The notes: a model not told the origin generated them from the sequence alone. Shown: positions 27,701-36,162, counted from the stretch's first letter. The stretch: 64,000 nucleotides of DNA from Alphaproteobacteria bacterium (GCA_020632885.1 JACKEQ010000007.1:1-64000); one strand, 5' to 3'. Program-made: numbers and translations.

Positions 27701-30700
27701 TCGTCGTTCACGAGGCCCGGCTGGTCGCCGTCGAAGCGACCGTCGTGATCGATGTCCTCGACACCGTCGAGGAGCCCGTCGTTGTCGGTGTCGTCGTCGT
27801 TCGGGTTCGTGCGCGACGTCGGATCGGTGTCGGGCCGGAAGAAGCCCGCCGCGATGTCCGTGTCGGGGTCGACGTTGGCCGCGGTGAGGCCCTGCTCCTG
27901 CCCGTCACCGAGACCATCGTCGTCGGAGTCGGGGTCGAGCGGGTCGGTCGGCGTGCGGGCGAACCCGGTGCCGAACACCTCGTCGCCGTCGTTCAGGCCG
28001 TCGTCGTCGGTGTCCGCGTCGTTGGGATCGGTGCCCCGGCTGACCTCGTCGACGTCCGTGAGGCCGTCTCCGTCGGAGTCGCCGGTGTTGTCGGTCGGGT
28101 CGAGCGCGTCGATCGTGCCGTCGCCGTCGGAGTCCGGACCGCCCGGGCCACCCTCGGCGAGGTCGTTGCCCTGGGCGCCGTCGCTGTTCGGGTTGTCGGG
28201 GTCCGTCTCGTCGTTCGCGGTGCCCGGCTGGTCACCGTCGAAGCGACCGTTCTGGTTGAGGTCCTCGAAGCCGTCGAGCAGGTTGTCGCCGTCGGTGTCG
28301 GGGTCGTTCGGATCGGTCGTGGTGCTGGGGTCGAGGTCCGGCATGAAGATGCCGGCCGTGAGGTCGGTGTCGGGGTCGACGTCCGCGAGACGCACGCCCT
28401 GCTCGAGACCGTCGGTGAGACCGTCGTCGTCGCTGTCGGGATCGAGCGGGTCGGTGACGTCGAAGCCGCCCGTGCCGAGCACCTCGTCGCCGTCGGTGAT
28501 GCCGTCGTCGTCGGTGTCGGCGTCGTTGGGGTCGGTGCCCCGGCCGATCTCGTCGGTGTCGGTGAGCCCGTCGCCGTCGCTGTCCGCGAGGTCGTCGGTG
28601 GGATCGAGGGCGTCGATCGTGCCGTCACCGTCGCTGTCGGGCGCGGACGGACCCGTGCCGCCCTCGGCGAGGTCGTTGCCGCCCTGGTCGTCCGAGTTCG
28701 CGTCGTTGGGGTCGGTCTCGTCGTTGGCCGTGCCGGGCAGGTCGCCGTCGAAGAAGCCGTCGCCGTCGAGGTCCTCCTGGCCGTCGGAGAGGCCGTCGTT
28801 GTCGGAGTCCGCGTCGGTGGGATCGGTGCGCGTGGACGGATCGGTGTCCGGCGTGAAGAAGCCCGCCGTCAGGTCGGTGTCGGCGTTCGGGGTGGTCACG
28901 CCCTGCTCGAGCGCGTCGGAGAGGCCGTCGCCGTCGTCGTCCGGGTCGAGAGGATCGGTGGGCGTGGACGCGAAGCCCGTGCCCATGACCTCGTCGCCGT
29001 CGTTCAGGCCGTCGTCGTCGGTGTCCGCGTCGAACGGATCGGTGCCGATGGTGATCTCGACGGAGTCGCGCAGGCCGTCGCCATCGCTGTCGGCGAGGTC
29101 GTCGATCGGGTCGAGCGCGTCGATGGTGCCGTCACCGTCGCTGTCCGGGCCGCCGGGGCCGCCCTCTGCGAGGTCGTTGCCGCCCTGGTTGTCGGAGTCC
29201 GCGTCGTTCGGGTCGGTCTCGTCGTTGGCCGTGCCGGGCTGGTCGCCGTCGAACCGGCCGTTCTGGTTCAGGTCCTCGAAGCCGTCATCGAGGTTGTCGC
29301 CGTCGGAATCGTCGTTGTTCGGATCGGTCGTCGTGGACGGATCGGCATCTGCAGTGAAGGCCCCCGCGCCGAGGTCGGTGTCGGGATCGACGTTCGCGAG
29401 CGTGAGGCCCTGCTCCTGACCGTCGCCGAGGCCGTCGCCGTCGGAGTCGGGGTCGAGGGGGTCCGTGACCGTCGTGGCGAACCCGGTGCCGAGCCACTCG
29501 TCGCCGTCCGAGAGGCCGTCCTCGTCGGTGTCGGCGTCGTTCGGGTCGGTGCCGATGGTGGCCTCTTCGACGTCCGTGAGCCCGTCGCCGTCGCTGTCGT
29601 TCGCGTCGTCCACGGGGTCGATCGCGTCGACGATGCCGTCGCCGTCGCTGTCCGGGCCACCCGGGCCACCCTCGGCGAAGTCGTCACCCTGGGCCCCGTC
29701 GGTGTTGGGGTTGTTGGGGTCCGTCTCGTCGTTCGCAGTGCCGGGACGGTTGCCGTCGTAGCGACCGTTCTGGTTGAGGTCCTCGAAGCCGTCGAGCAGC
29801 GTGTCGCCGTCGGTGTCGGGGTCCGTCGGGTCGGTGTGCGTGGCCGGCTGGAGGTCGGGACGGAACACGGTGGTGTCGGTGTCGGGCCCGATGTCCGCGT
29901 TGCGGACGCCCTGCTCCTGGCCGTCGCCCAGGCCGTCGTCGTCGGTGTCGAAGTCGAGCGGGTCGGTCACGAAGCCGTCGGGGCTGGTGCCGTTGACCTC
30001 GTCACCGTCGTTCACGCCGTCGTCGTCGGTGTCCGCGTCGTTCGGGTCGGTGCCGAGCACGGTCTCCTGGGCGTTCGTGAGGCCGTCGCCGTCGGGATCG
30101 GGGTCGTCGAAGACGGGATCGAGCGCATCGATGATGTTGTCGCCGTCCGCGTCCAGACCCGAGCCCGGGCCGCCCTCTGCGAGGTCCGACAGACCGTCGT
30201 TGTCGGTGTCGGGGTCGTTGGGGTCGGTCTCGTCGTTGAACAGGCCGGGCTGGTTCCCATCGAACACACCGTCCTGGTCGAGGTCCTCGAAGCCGTCCTC
30301 GAGGTTGTCGCCGTCGGAGTCGTCGTTGGTGGGATCCGTCGTGGAGCTGGGGTCACCGTCGGGCACGAACACGCTGGTGTCGGTGTCGGGACCGACGTCG
30401 GCGAGGGTCACGCCCTGCTCGAGACCGTCGCCGAGCTGGTCGCCGTCGGAGTCGAAGTCGAGCGGGTCGGTCACGAGGCCGGCGGGGCCGGTGCCGTTGA
30501 CCTCGTCGCCGTCGTTCACACCGTCGTCGTCGGTGTCCGCGTCGTTCGGGTCGGTGCCGCGACCGGCCTCGTCGGAGTTGGTGAGGCCGTCGCCGTCGTC
30601 GTCCGGGTCGTCGAACGTCGGGTCGAGAGCGTCGATCGTGCCGTCGCCGTCCGCGTCGAACACCGAGCCCGGGCCGCCCTCGGCGAGGTCGTTGCCGCCC

Positions 30701-33700
30701 TCCCCGTCCGTGTTGGCGTTGTTGGGGTCGGTCTCGTCGTTGGACAGGCCGGGACGGTCGCCGTCGAAGCGGCCGTTCTGGTCGAGGTCCTCGGTGCCGT
30801 CGAGGATCCCGTCGTTGTCGGAGTCGTCGTCGTTCGGGTCGGTCGTGGACGCGGGGTCCGCGTCGGGCACGAAGACCGTGGTGTCGGTGTCGGGGTCGAG
30901 ACCCGTGCTCGTGACGCCCTGCTCCTGGCCGTCGCCGAGACCGTCGTTGTCGGAGTCGAACTCGGTGGGGTCGGTCACCACGCCCGCGGGGCCGGTGCCG
31001 TTGACCTCCTCGAAGTCCGTCAGACCGTCGTCGTCGGTGTCCGCGTCGTCGGGATCGGTCCCGTGGATGTTGGTCTCGTCCTCGTCGGAGAGCCCGTCAC
31101 CGTCGGAGTCGTTGAACGGATCGAGGGCATCGATCGTGCCGTCGCCGTCGGTGTCCGGAGCGGTGGCGCCCGCGCCGCCCTCCGCGAGGTCGTTGCCGCC
31201 CTCGTTGTCGGAGTCGGCGTCGTTGGGATCGGTCTCGTCGTTCACCGTGCCGGGCTGGTCGCCGTCGAAGCGACCGTCGTGATCGACGTCCTCCTGGCCA
31301 TCGAGCAGGCCGTCGCCGTCGGAGTCGGGGTTGTTCGGGTCGGTCGTGCTCGACGGGTCGCCGTCGGGCGTGAAGAAGCCGGCTCCGACGTTGGTCCCGG
31401 GGTTGATCCGGGTGGTGTTGCCCTGCTCGAGGCCGTCCCCGAGGCCGTCGTTGTCGGTGTCGGGGTCGAGCGGGTCGGTCGTCGTGGTGGCGTCGCCGAT
31501 GCCGAGGACCTCCTCGCCATCGGAGAGTCCGTCGTCGTCGGTGTCGGCGTCGTTCGGGTTCGTCAGCGACGTCGTGGTCTCGAAGATGTCCGTGAGACCG
31601 TCACCGTCGGAGTCCGTGAGGTTGTTGTCGACCGGGTCGAGGGCGTCGATGATGCCGTCGTTGTCGGAGTCCGGAGCGCCCGCGCCCGCGCCGCCCTCGG
31701 CGAGGTCGTTGCCACCCTCGTTGTCGGAGTCGGCGTCGTTGGGGTCGGTCTCGTCGTTCGCCGTGCCGGGCTGATCGCCGTCGAAGCGACCGTCGCGATC
31801 GACGTCCTCGTCACCGTCGAGAAGGCCGTCGTTGTCGGAGTCGTTGTCGTTCGGGTCGGTCGTCGTGGACGGCTGGTCGTCCGGCACGAACACGCCGGTG
31901 TCGGTGTCGGGCCCGATGTCGGCGTTGGTGAGCCCCTGCTCCTGCCCGTCACCGAGGTTGTCGTTGTCGGAGTCGAAGTCGTTGGGGTCCGTGGTCACGC
32001 CGGCGGGGCCGGTGCCGTTGACCTCTTCGAAGTCCGTCAGGCCGTCGTCGTCGGAGTCGGCGTCGTTGGGGTCCGTGTTGTGGATCGTGAGCTCGTCGTC
32101 GTCGGACAGGCCGTCGCCGTCGGAGTCGTCGAAGGGATCGAGGGCGTCGATCGTGCCGTCGCCGTCGGTGTCCGGAGCACCCGCGCCGGCGCCGCCCTCG
32201 GCGCCGTCGTTGCCGCCCTCGTTGTCGGAGTCGGCGTCGTTGGGATCGGTCTCGTCGTTCGCCGTGCCGGGCTGGTCGCCGTCGAACCGACCGTCGCCGT
32301 CGACGTCCTCGTCACCGTCGAGCACGGTGTCGTTGTCGGAGTCGGAGTCGAGCGGATCGGTCGTGCTCGCCGGGTCGGTGTCGGGGTCGAAGACCGTGTT
32401 GTCGGTGCCCAGGTACGGGATGTTGGACACGTCGGACGTGCCACCGGGGACGCCCGACGCCTCACCGAGCTCGAGACCGTCGCCGAGACCGTCGTTGTCG
32501 GTGTCGAAGTCGTTGGGGTCGGTCGCCTCGACGAGGAGCTCCTCGCCGTCGGACAGGCCGTCGTCGTCGGTGTCCGCGTCGAGCGGGTCGGTCTCGTCGC
32601 CGTTGCCCGGGATCGTGTCGGCTCCCGCGAGCTCTTCGCCGTCCGTCAGACCGTCGTCGTCGGAGTCCGAGTCGAAGGGATCGGTGCCGCTCACCGTGGT
32701 CTCGTAGTCGTCGGTCAGGCCGTCGCCGTCGGAGTCCACGCCGAAGTCGCACTCCACCACGGGGTCCGCGGGAGCCGAGAAGTCGAAGGCGCCGCCGCTG
32801 CCGGCCGTGCCGCCCGTGGCCCCGCCGCCGACGGTGGTCCCGCCGGTACCGCCGCTGACGTTCGCGTTCCCGTTGGCGCTGTTGATGAAGTACACGAGCC
32901 CGCCGCCGCCGGCCCCGCCGCCGCCATCGCCGCTCTGGTTGCTCGTGTTGCCGTTGCCGCCGCGCGCGGAGATCTGGAGCGCGGAGACGTCGTCGTTGTT
33001 GGTGTAGACGATGACGCCGCCGCCGGCGCCGCCGCCGCCACCGCCCTCGGAGGGTGCGGTCTGCCCGCCGCCGCCGTCGGCCCGGATGTGGAAGCCGGAC
33101 GCGGGCGTGCCGGTGACCGCGATGTCGTTCGCGCGCAGGATGACGATGCCGCCACCGTTGGCTCCGGAGCCCGCCTCGATGCCGGCGAAGCCCGTGACGT
33201 TGTCGTCGCCCTGGGCCGCGCCGCCGCCGCCGCCCATCGTGATCCGGCCGACGGAGGGTGCGGTGAGGAAGCCGCGACCGCCGCCCACGCCGAACTCGGT
33301 GGTGCCGCCGGTGCCGGACTGGCCGCCGGGCCCGCCCACGCCGCCGTTGCCGCCGCCGCCGCCGCCCGCGTCGTACGTGGCCCAGGCGCCGCCGCCCGCG
33401 TTGCCGGGGCCGCCGCCACCGAACTCGCCCGCCGGGTTGCCCGTGGACGTCGGGTAGCCGTCGGTGGTGTTCACGACGGCAGCCGCCAGCGTGGTCTGGA
33501 TGGAGTCGAACATGCCGATCGGGTGGCCCGCCGTGCCCTCGCCGCGGTTGTTCCGGAAGTCCGGCTGGTCCTGGTTGTTGTCGTTCGAGAAGGTGACGAG
33601 GCCGCCGCGGAAGCCGCGCTCGGTCGCGTTGATCTCGCCGCCGCCGAACGTGACGGTGCCCGAGGCGTTCACGACGACGACGCCGCCGGACGTGCCGTCC

Positions 33701-35931
33701 CAGCTCGCGGGCTGGATCGAGCCGCCCGTGAGGATGTCGACGTTGTCGTACTGGGGAGCGCGGACGACCTGGACCGACCGGGCGCCCTGGGTGCCCGCGA
33801 CCGTGGGGTTGTTGACATAGCTGTTGAGCAGACCGCCGTTCGTGGCCTGGCCCTGGAGGAGCACGTTGCCCGAGCCATCCACACCGAGGACGGTCGCGTA
33901 CTCGTACTGGCCCGCCACGAAGTCGGTGGCGAGGTTGCCCGCGCGGTCGAGGCCGCCCGCGCCGTCCCCGTAGTTGCCGCCGGCCGTCTGGTCCGTGCCG
34001 CGGTTGATCCGGGCACCCTGCATCTGCATGACGACGACGACGTCACCGAACGCGAGGTTCGTGGCTGCACCGCGCCGCGCGCCGAGCGGGACCAACACGG
34101 GGCCGGGGGTCGTGGTGTCGGCCGGGATCGTGGTGGTCCCGGAGACCGGCCAGTAGCTGTTGAGCACGGTGGAGCCCGAGACCACGATGTCGCCGTCGCT
34201 CGCCGAGGAGCACGTGTCGAGCACGCCCTCGAGGGCGCAGGAGCTATCGCAGCCATCCAGATCGGCCGTGTTGCCGTCGTCGCACTCCTCGGTGCCCGAC
34301 AGGAAGCCGTCGCCGCAGACCGGGACCTCGTTGAGACACTCGAAGCTGCAGCCGTCGCCGTCGACGTCGTTGCCGTCGTCGCAGGCCTCGTCCGCCGCCT
34401 GGATGCCGTCACCGCAGGAGCTCGAGCAGACGCTGTCCGGCCCGGTCGGCGAGAGCCAGACGTAGTTCGTGTTGGGCTGGCTCATGTTGTACATGGCGGC
34501 CTGGCCGGCCGGGAACGACGTCAGGCCCACGTCGGAGGGCGTGATGTCGATCTGGACGACGCCGTTCACCGACACGATCAGGCGGTTCTCGGAGTAGTCG
34601 ACGTCGAAGACGTAGGCCGTCCCGGCGACCCAGCCGGTCGAGCCGAGGGTGGCGCCGCGGGCCAGCTCGCGGACGTTGGGGCTCACGTGGCCCCAGAGGT
34701 TGGCCGTGGTGACGGCGGCGCCGTTGACGTGGCTGACGGCGAAGCCCGCGGTGGCGGGCGTGCCGAAGGCGGTCTGGGCCGCCTGCTTCCAGTCGATGAT
34801 CAGGAAGTCCGGGTTGGTGGACGTGTCGAACTCGTTGGCGTCGAGCCCGAGCGCGAGCCCGATGAAGTCGTCGTCGCCGGCCGCCGGCGTGATGCGGACG
34901 GAGAACGGGCCGGAGAAGGCGTCGTAGGGGGTGACGAAGACGGTGCCCTCGGAGTTCCCCGTGTTGGTGACCTCGAGGTCGGACACGACGTTCCACGTGC
35001 CGTTGGCGCCGACGAACTCGGAGTTCGCGAGGCTGAACTCGGACGAGACGGAGCAGTAGTACCCGGTCTCCACCGCGCAGGTGGAGTCGCAGCCGTCACC
35101 GTCGGCCGTACCGCCGTCGTCGCAGGTCTCCCCCACGTCGACCGTGCCGTTGCCGCAGTTGTCACAGGTGGCCCCGGAGCCGCTGCACACGTCGACGTCG
35201 AGGTTGAAGCCCACGAGCCGCGGGTCGCGGCCCGTGCTGCCGGCGTTCTCGCCCTCGAGCCGGACCTCGAAGTGCGTGATCCGGACCACGTTGTTCGCGT
35301 CGTTCGTGAAGGTGTGGGACGTGGGGTTGGCGCCCGTGCTGGACGGGGTGCCGCCGGTGATCGCGTTCCCGGGCACGCAGGTGGCGCCGCCCGCGGAGGC
35401 GGAGCACGCGTCGAACGGGATGTACGTGCCTGCACCGTCGTCGATGAAGAACCGGTCGCTGAACTGCCCGCCCCCGTTCGTGACCTGGTCGACGTCGGTG
35501 AGCTCGAGCTCGTTGATCAGCACGGGCGTGCTGAAGTCGTAGCTGACGATGATGTCCTGGTCCTGGGCCTGGACCGCCCACGACGCGCCGTTCGCGCCGT
35601 TGGGGTCGTTGGCGCCGGGGAGCTCGACGTCGAACGCCGTGGTGGTGCCCGCGCGGCGGTTCAGCGTGATGGTGACCGTGCCGCCCGGGTAGCTCCCGAA
35701 GAGCTGCGTGCCGTCGAGGCACCCGGTTCCGGTGCAGGTCGCGGAGTCGATGGTGACCGGCGTGGCGGCAGCCGGGAGCTCCAGCACCAGCCCCAGCAGA
35801 CCGAGGGCTGCGACGCCGACGGCGCGACGGCCGACGAACGCGAGCCGCGCGGCGGTGCGACGCCGGGGCGAGCGGCTGGAGATGGCCCGGTGGGCCTTGG
35901 CGATCCAGAGGGCGGACTTGGTCCGACGCAT
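21745..35931 (-). CDS. giant secreted calcium-repeat protein with MYXO-CTERM-like tail (4,728 aa)
   Basis: Very large exported protein. Residues 1-56: basic leader then hydrophobic signal ending in AAA. About 60-255: beta-rich domain. About 258-292 and 503-572: three Cys-rich DUF4215-type repeats (CGNGTVDVGETCDDG pattern). About 297-497: a domain resembling the thrombospondin C-terminal lectin-like fold (DDDFIG, IIDWKQA, LWGH, GWVAGTAY). About 578-1057: Gly-rich region. About 1060-4690: 19 higher-order units of DxDxDGLxDxxE loops, likely binding Ca2+. The end has CAGC, a hydrophobic helix and RRRR, matching the MYXO-CTERM sorting layout, so the protein is probably processed and held at or released from the cell surface. 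The ATG at 35931 has GGAG upstream. The open frame runs on upstream, but that is antisense to fadN/fadA. Role unknown; a surface adhesin or matrix protein is a reasonable guess. Confidence 0.9.
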   Translation of the reverse strand: MRRTKSALWIAKAHRAISSRSPRRRTAARLAFVGRRAVGVAALGLLGLVLELPAAATPVTIDSATCTGTGCLDGTQLFGSYPGGTVTITLNRRAGTTTAFDVELPGANDPNGANGASWAVQAQDQDIIVSYDFSTPVLINELELTDVDQVTNGGGQFSDRFFIDDGAGTYIPFDACSASAGGATCVPGNAITGGTPSSTGANPTSHTFTNDANNVVRITHFEVRLEGENAGSTGRDPRLVGFNLDVDVCSGSGATCDNCGNGTVDVGETCDDGGTADGDGCDSTCAVETGYYCSVSSEFSLANSEFVGANGTWNVVSDLEVTNTGNSEGTVFVTPYDAFSGPFSVRITPAAGDDDFIGLALGLDANEFDTSTNPDFLIIDWKQAAQTAFGTPATAGFAVSHVNGAAVTTANLWGHVSPNVRELARGATLGSTGWVAGTAYVFDVDYSENRLIVSVNGVVQIDITPSDVGLTSFPAGQAAMYNMSQPNTNYVWLSPTGPDSVCSSSCGDGIQAADEACDDGNDVDGDGCSFECLNEVPVCGDGFLSGTEECDDGNTADLDGCDSSCALEGVLDTCSSASDGDIVVSGSTVLNSYWPVSGTTTIPADTTTPGPVLVPLGARRGAATNLAFGDVVVVMQMQGARINRGTDQTAGGNYGDGAGGLDRAGNLATDFVAGQYEYATVLGVDGSGNVLLQGQATNGGLLNSYVNNPTVAGTQGARSVQVVRAPQYDNVDILTGGSIQPASWDGTSGGVVVVNASGTVTFGGGEINATERGFRGGLVTFSNDNNQDQPDFRNNRGEGTAGHPIGMFDSIQTTLAAAVVNTTDGYPTSTGNPAGEFGGGGPGNAGGGAWATYDAGGGGGGNGGVGGPGGQSGTGGTTEFGVGGGRGFLTAPSVGRITMGGGGGAAQGDDNVTGFAGIEAGSGANGGGIVILRANDIAVTGTPASGFHIRADGGGGQTAPSEGGGGGGAGGGVIVYTNNDDVSALQISARGGNGNTSNQSGDGGGGAGGGGLVYFINSANGNANVSGGTGGTTVGGGATGGTAGSGGAFDFSAPADPVVECDFGVDSDGDGLTDDYETTVSGTDPFDSDSDDDGLTDGEELAGADTIPGNGDETDPLDADTDDDGLSDGEELLVEATDPNDFDTDNDGLGDGLELGEASGVPGGTSDVSNIPYLGTDNTVFDPDTDPASTTDPLDSDSDNDTVLDGDEDVDGDGRFDGDQPGTANDETDPNDADSDNEGGNDGAEGGAGAGAPDTDGDGTIDALDPFDDSDGDGLSDDDELTIHNTDPNDADSDDDGLTDFEEVNGTGPAGVTTDPNDFDSDNDNLGDGQEQGLTNADIGPDTDTGVFVPDDQPSTTTDPNDNDSDNDGLLDGDEDVDRDGRFDGDQPGTANDETDPNDADSDNEGGNDLAEGGAGAGAPDSDNDGIIDALDPVDNNLTDSDGDGLTDIFETTTSLTNPNDADTDDDGLSDGEEVLGIGDATTTTDPLDPDTDNDGLGDGLEQGNTTRINPGTNVGAGFFTPDGDPSSTTDPNNPDSDGDGLLDGQEDVDHDGRFDGDQPGTVNDETDPNDADSDNEGGNDLAEGGAGATAPDTDGDGTIDALDPFNDSDGDGLSDEDETNIHGTDPDDADTDDDGLTDFEEVNGTGPAGVVTDPTEFDSDNDGLGDGQEQGVTSTGLDPDTDTTVFVPDADPASTTDPNDDDSDNDGILDGTEDLDQNGRFDGDRPGLSNDETDPNNANTDGEGGNDLAEGGPGSVFDADGDGTIDALDPTFDDPDDDGDGLTNSDEAGRGTDPNDADTDDDGVNDGDEVNGTGPAGLVTDPLDFDSDGDQLGDGLEQGVTLADVGPDTDTSVFVPDGDPSSTTDPTNDDSDGDNLEDGFEDLDQDGVFDGNQPGLFNDETDPNDPDTDNDGLSDLAEGGPGSGLDADGDNIIDALDPVFDDPDPDGDGLTNAQETVLGTDPNDADTDDDGVNDGDEVNGTSPDGFVTDPLDFDTDDDGLGDGQEQGVRNADIGPDTDTTVFRPDLQPATHTDPTDPDTDGDTLLDGFEDLNQNGRYDGNRPGTANDETDPNNPNTDGAQGDDFAEGGPGGPDSDGDGIVDAIDPVDDANDSDGDGLTDVEEATIGTDPNDADTDEDGLSDGDEWLGTGFATTVTDPLDPDSDGDGLGDGQEQGLTLANVDPDTDLGAGAFTADADPSTTTDPNNDDSDGDNLDDGFEDLNQNGRFDGDQPGTANDETDPNDADSDNQGGNDLAEGGPGGPDSDGDGTIDALDPIDDLADSDGDGLRDSVEITIGTDPFDADTDDDGLNDGDEVMGTGFASTPTDPLDPDDDGDGLSDALEQGVTTPNADTDLTAGFFTPDTDPSTRTDPTDADSDNDGLSDGQEDLDGDGFFDGDLPGTANDETDPNDANSDDQGGNDLAEGGTGPSAPDSDGDGTIDALDPTDDLADSDGDGLTDTDEIGRGTDPNDADTDDDGITDGDEVLGTGGFDVTDPLDPDSDDDGLTDGLEQGVRLADVDPDTDLTAGIFMPDLDPSTTTDPNDPDTDGDNLLDGFEDLNQNGRFDGDQPGTANDETDPDNPNSDGAQGNDLAEGGPGGPDSDGDGTIDALDPTDNTGDSDGDGLTDVDEVSRGTDPNDADTDDDGLNDGDEVFGTGFARTPTDPLDPDSDDDGLGDGQEQGLTAANVDPDTDIAAGFFRPDTDPTSRTNPNDDDTDNDGLLDGVEDIDHDGRFDGDQPGLVNDETDPNDSNSDDEGGNDLAEGGVGPTAPDSDGDGIIDALDPVDDLLDSDGDGLTDVEEDAIGTDPLDADTDDDGLNDGDEVNGTGAATTSTDPTDPDSDDDGLGDGLEQGNTTPDADTDLTAGFFTADVDPTSTTNPNDDDSDNDGLKDGREDTNQDGAFDGDQPGTADDETDPNDPDTDDDGLSDLAEGGPGPTGPDSDGDGTIDALDTSFDAPDSDGDGVADAVEVLIGTDPNDPDSDDDGLTDGEELGGATDPMDADSDDDGLSDGDEVNGANPTDPNDPDSDDDGLTDGLEAGVPAGIPGGVTDGPDALPYAGTDPSWQPDTDPSTTTDPNNPDSDGDGLLDGQEDLNHDGTFDGDQPGTANDETDPNDSNTDGEGANDRLEGGTGPSAPDSDGDGTIDALDDFDDNPDSDGDGVSDADETAAGTDPNDPDTDNDGLTDGVELGGSTDPLDADTDDDGLSDGQETFGPDGLAGNADDTDPTDPDTDDDGLTDGLERGVADGIDPGFSDGNGIPYAGTANTWVPDSQPSTTTDPNDPDTDNDGLLDGAEDRDHDGRFDGDLPGTVNDEVDPNDPDSDDDGLGDQEEGGSTGRDSDGDGTIDGLDPTFDVPDGDGDGVPDGVEVTEGTDPDDFDSDDDGLSDGEERDGPDGIPNSGDETDPMDADTDDDGISDGDELNGPDGIPGNSDDTDPNDFDSDNDGLGDGLERGVTTPIPDGVSDGNALPVLGTDTTAGWVPDADSASTTDPNDADSDDDGLGDGAEDLDHDGAFAGDQPGTADDETDPNDSDSDDDGRNDALEGGAAGPDFDNDGTIDALDPDQPGDDDDGDGLSNGDEVTQGTDPNDPDTDGDGLPDGFEVANGIDPLDADTDDDGLSDGAEVRGPDNATGTGDETDPLDPDSDDDGLPDGLERGVATGVPGGTSDPGGIPYVGTDLTVFTPDGDAGATTTDPTDPDTDDDTLSDGQEDLNHDGIWDFDVQPGTANDETDPNSPDSDGDTLDDAAEGGTGPSAPDTDNDTLIDALDPDSDNDGVDDIDEVIDGTDPYDSDSDDDGLSDREERDGPDGMPNTGDETDAMDADSDDDGLSDGDEIDVYGTDPNDPDSDDDLLQDGLESGASTPIPGGTSDGGKPFSGTDPAVFEPDGDAGATTTDPNDPDSDDDGELDGDEDRDGDGVFDGDLPGTVNDETDPNDADSDDDGLSDSAEGGAAGPDSDGDGTIDALDPDSALDSDGDGLGDGAEDQLGTDPDDADTDDDGISDGDEVLGPDGIPNSGDETDPLDADSDDDGISDGDELNGPDGIPGNADDTDPNDPDSDDDGLLDGTELGADNPINGGTSDGPSPVTYAGTDTSVFVPDGDSGATTTDPNDFDTDGDGLGDGDEDLDLDGAFDGDQPGLANDETDPNDTDSDDDGLDDLIEGGAGGPDSDADGTIDALDPDQGLDSDSDGIPDAVETILGSDPNNPDTDGDGISDGDELRGPDGSPVTGDETRILDADSDDDGISDGDELAAGLDPNDPDSDDDGLPDGLESGVTAGIPGGTSTPGGVPFLGTDPTAFTPDSDPTTTTDPLDPDSDDDGELDGEEDLDGDGFWDGDRPGTQDDETDPNNPDSDGDGLSDGVEGGSAGPDSDQDGIIDALDDDAVIPGDSDGDGLTDVEEGTLGTDPQDADTDGDGVDDGDEVLGPDGIPNSGDETDPLDADSDDDGISDGDELNGPDGDPATDDGTDPNDPDSDDDGLPDGLEAGVTDPIPTGVSDGTSVPYAGTDVAVFEPDTDPTTTTDPTDPDSDDDGLLDGEEDLDGDGAFDGDQPGTIDDETDPNNPDTDGDGRNDMVEGGAGGPDEDGDGTIDALDPDGSPLDSDGDGLTDQEETDIYGTDPNNPDTDGDGLTDGEEVMTTNTDPNDADSDDDGLSDGEEVNTYGTDPNNEDTDGGGLPDGLEVELELDPLDPADDVGRYLGGACAGCSSQGNGSLAGGMLVLLTGLLARRRRS
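21890..32750 (-). repeat. coding super-repeat: 19 units of acidic DxDxDG loops
   Basis: Each unit carries a marker segment like FDGDQPGTANDETDPN, whose coding position recurs near 22283, 22919, 23522, 24158, 24767, 25368, 26005, 26620, 27206, 27712, 28220, 28730, 29230, 29739, 30243, 30746, 31250, 31761 and 32262. Spacing is 586-637 bases for the first nine markers and 500-511 for the rest, giving two size classes. Long units contain an extra loop and a PGGTSDG...PYAGTD-type insert. A partial unit ends the array before the C-terminal helix. Confidence 0.92.
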
Positions 35932-36034
35932 GGCTTCTTCTCCGCGGAATGCTGGCGGAGGCTTCCGAACGTCGCGGAGCCCACCGCCGTGGTCCGCCGA
36001 GCGTATCGCGACTGTGGATTCGGAGCCTGACATA

Positions 36035-36045
36035 CCTGTTACAGG
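36035..36045. promoter_or_regulatory. palindrome CCTGTTACAGG in the divergent fad/giant-gene promoter region
   Basis: An 11-base palindrome with a single central T lies in the 231-base region between the divergent giant protein gene and the FadN-type gene. It could be an operator for a regulator of the beta-oxidation pair. No factor can be named from sequence alone. Confidence 0.3.
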
Positions 36046-36056
36046 CGCGTGGTGTC

Positions 36057-36084
36057 GGACGCCCTTCACAGGAATCGGGCGTCC
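36057..36084. promoter_or_regulatory. inverted repeat GGACGCCC/GGGCGTCC upstream of fadN
   Basis: Perfect 8-base arms at 36057-36064 and 36077-36084 are separated by 12 bases, 79 bases upstream of the FadN-type start. No T-run follows on either strand, so a protein-binding site or leader hairpin is more likely than a terminator. Confidence 0.35.
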
Positions 36085-36162
36085 TGATTCGGGAATGCGT
36101 GCGCGCGGCGGCACGGGGGGGCCCCGGATGCTATGAGGGCCCTCTTCCCGAGAGGAGTGTGA

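Noticed and set aside
21890..32750. CRISPR array suggested by regular spacing
   Set aside because: The periodicity (about 500 or 600 bases) is in coding sequence and the repeats are diverged codons for acidic loops, not short identical repeats with unique spacers.
21739..36030. A continuous 4,763-codon open frame antisense to the giant protein
   Set aside because: It is a by-product of the GTC/GAC-rich repeat DNA, which lacks stop triplets on both strands. Its translation is repetitive Val/Gly sequence with no start signal or recognisable domain.
36057..36084. Terminator between the giant gene and fadN
   Set aside because: The two genes diverge from this region and no T-run follows the stem on either strand.
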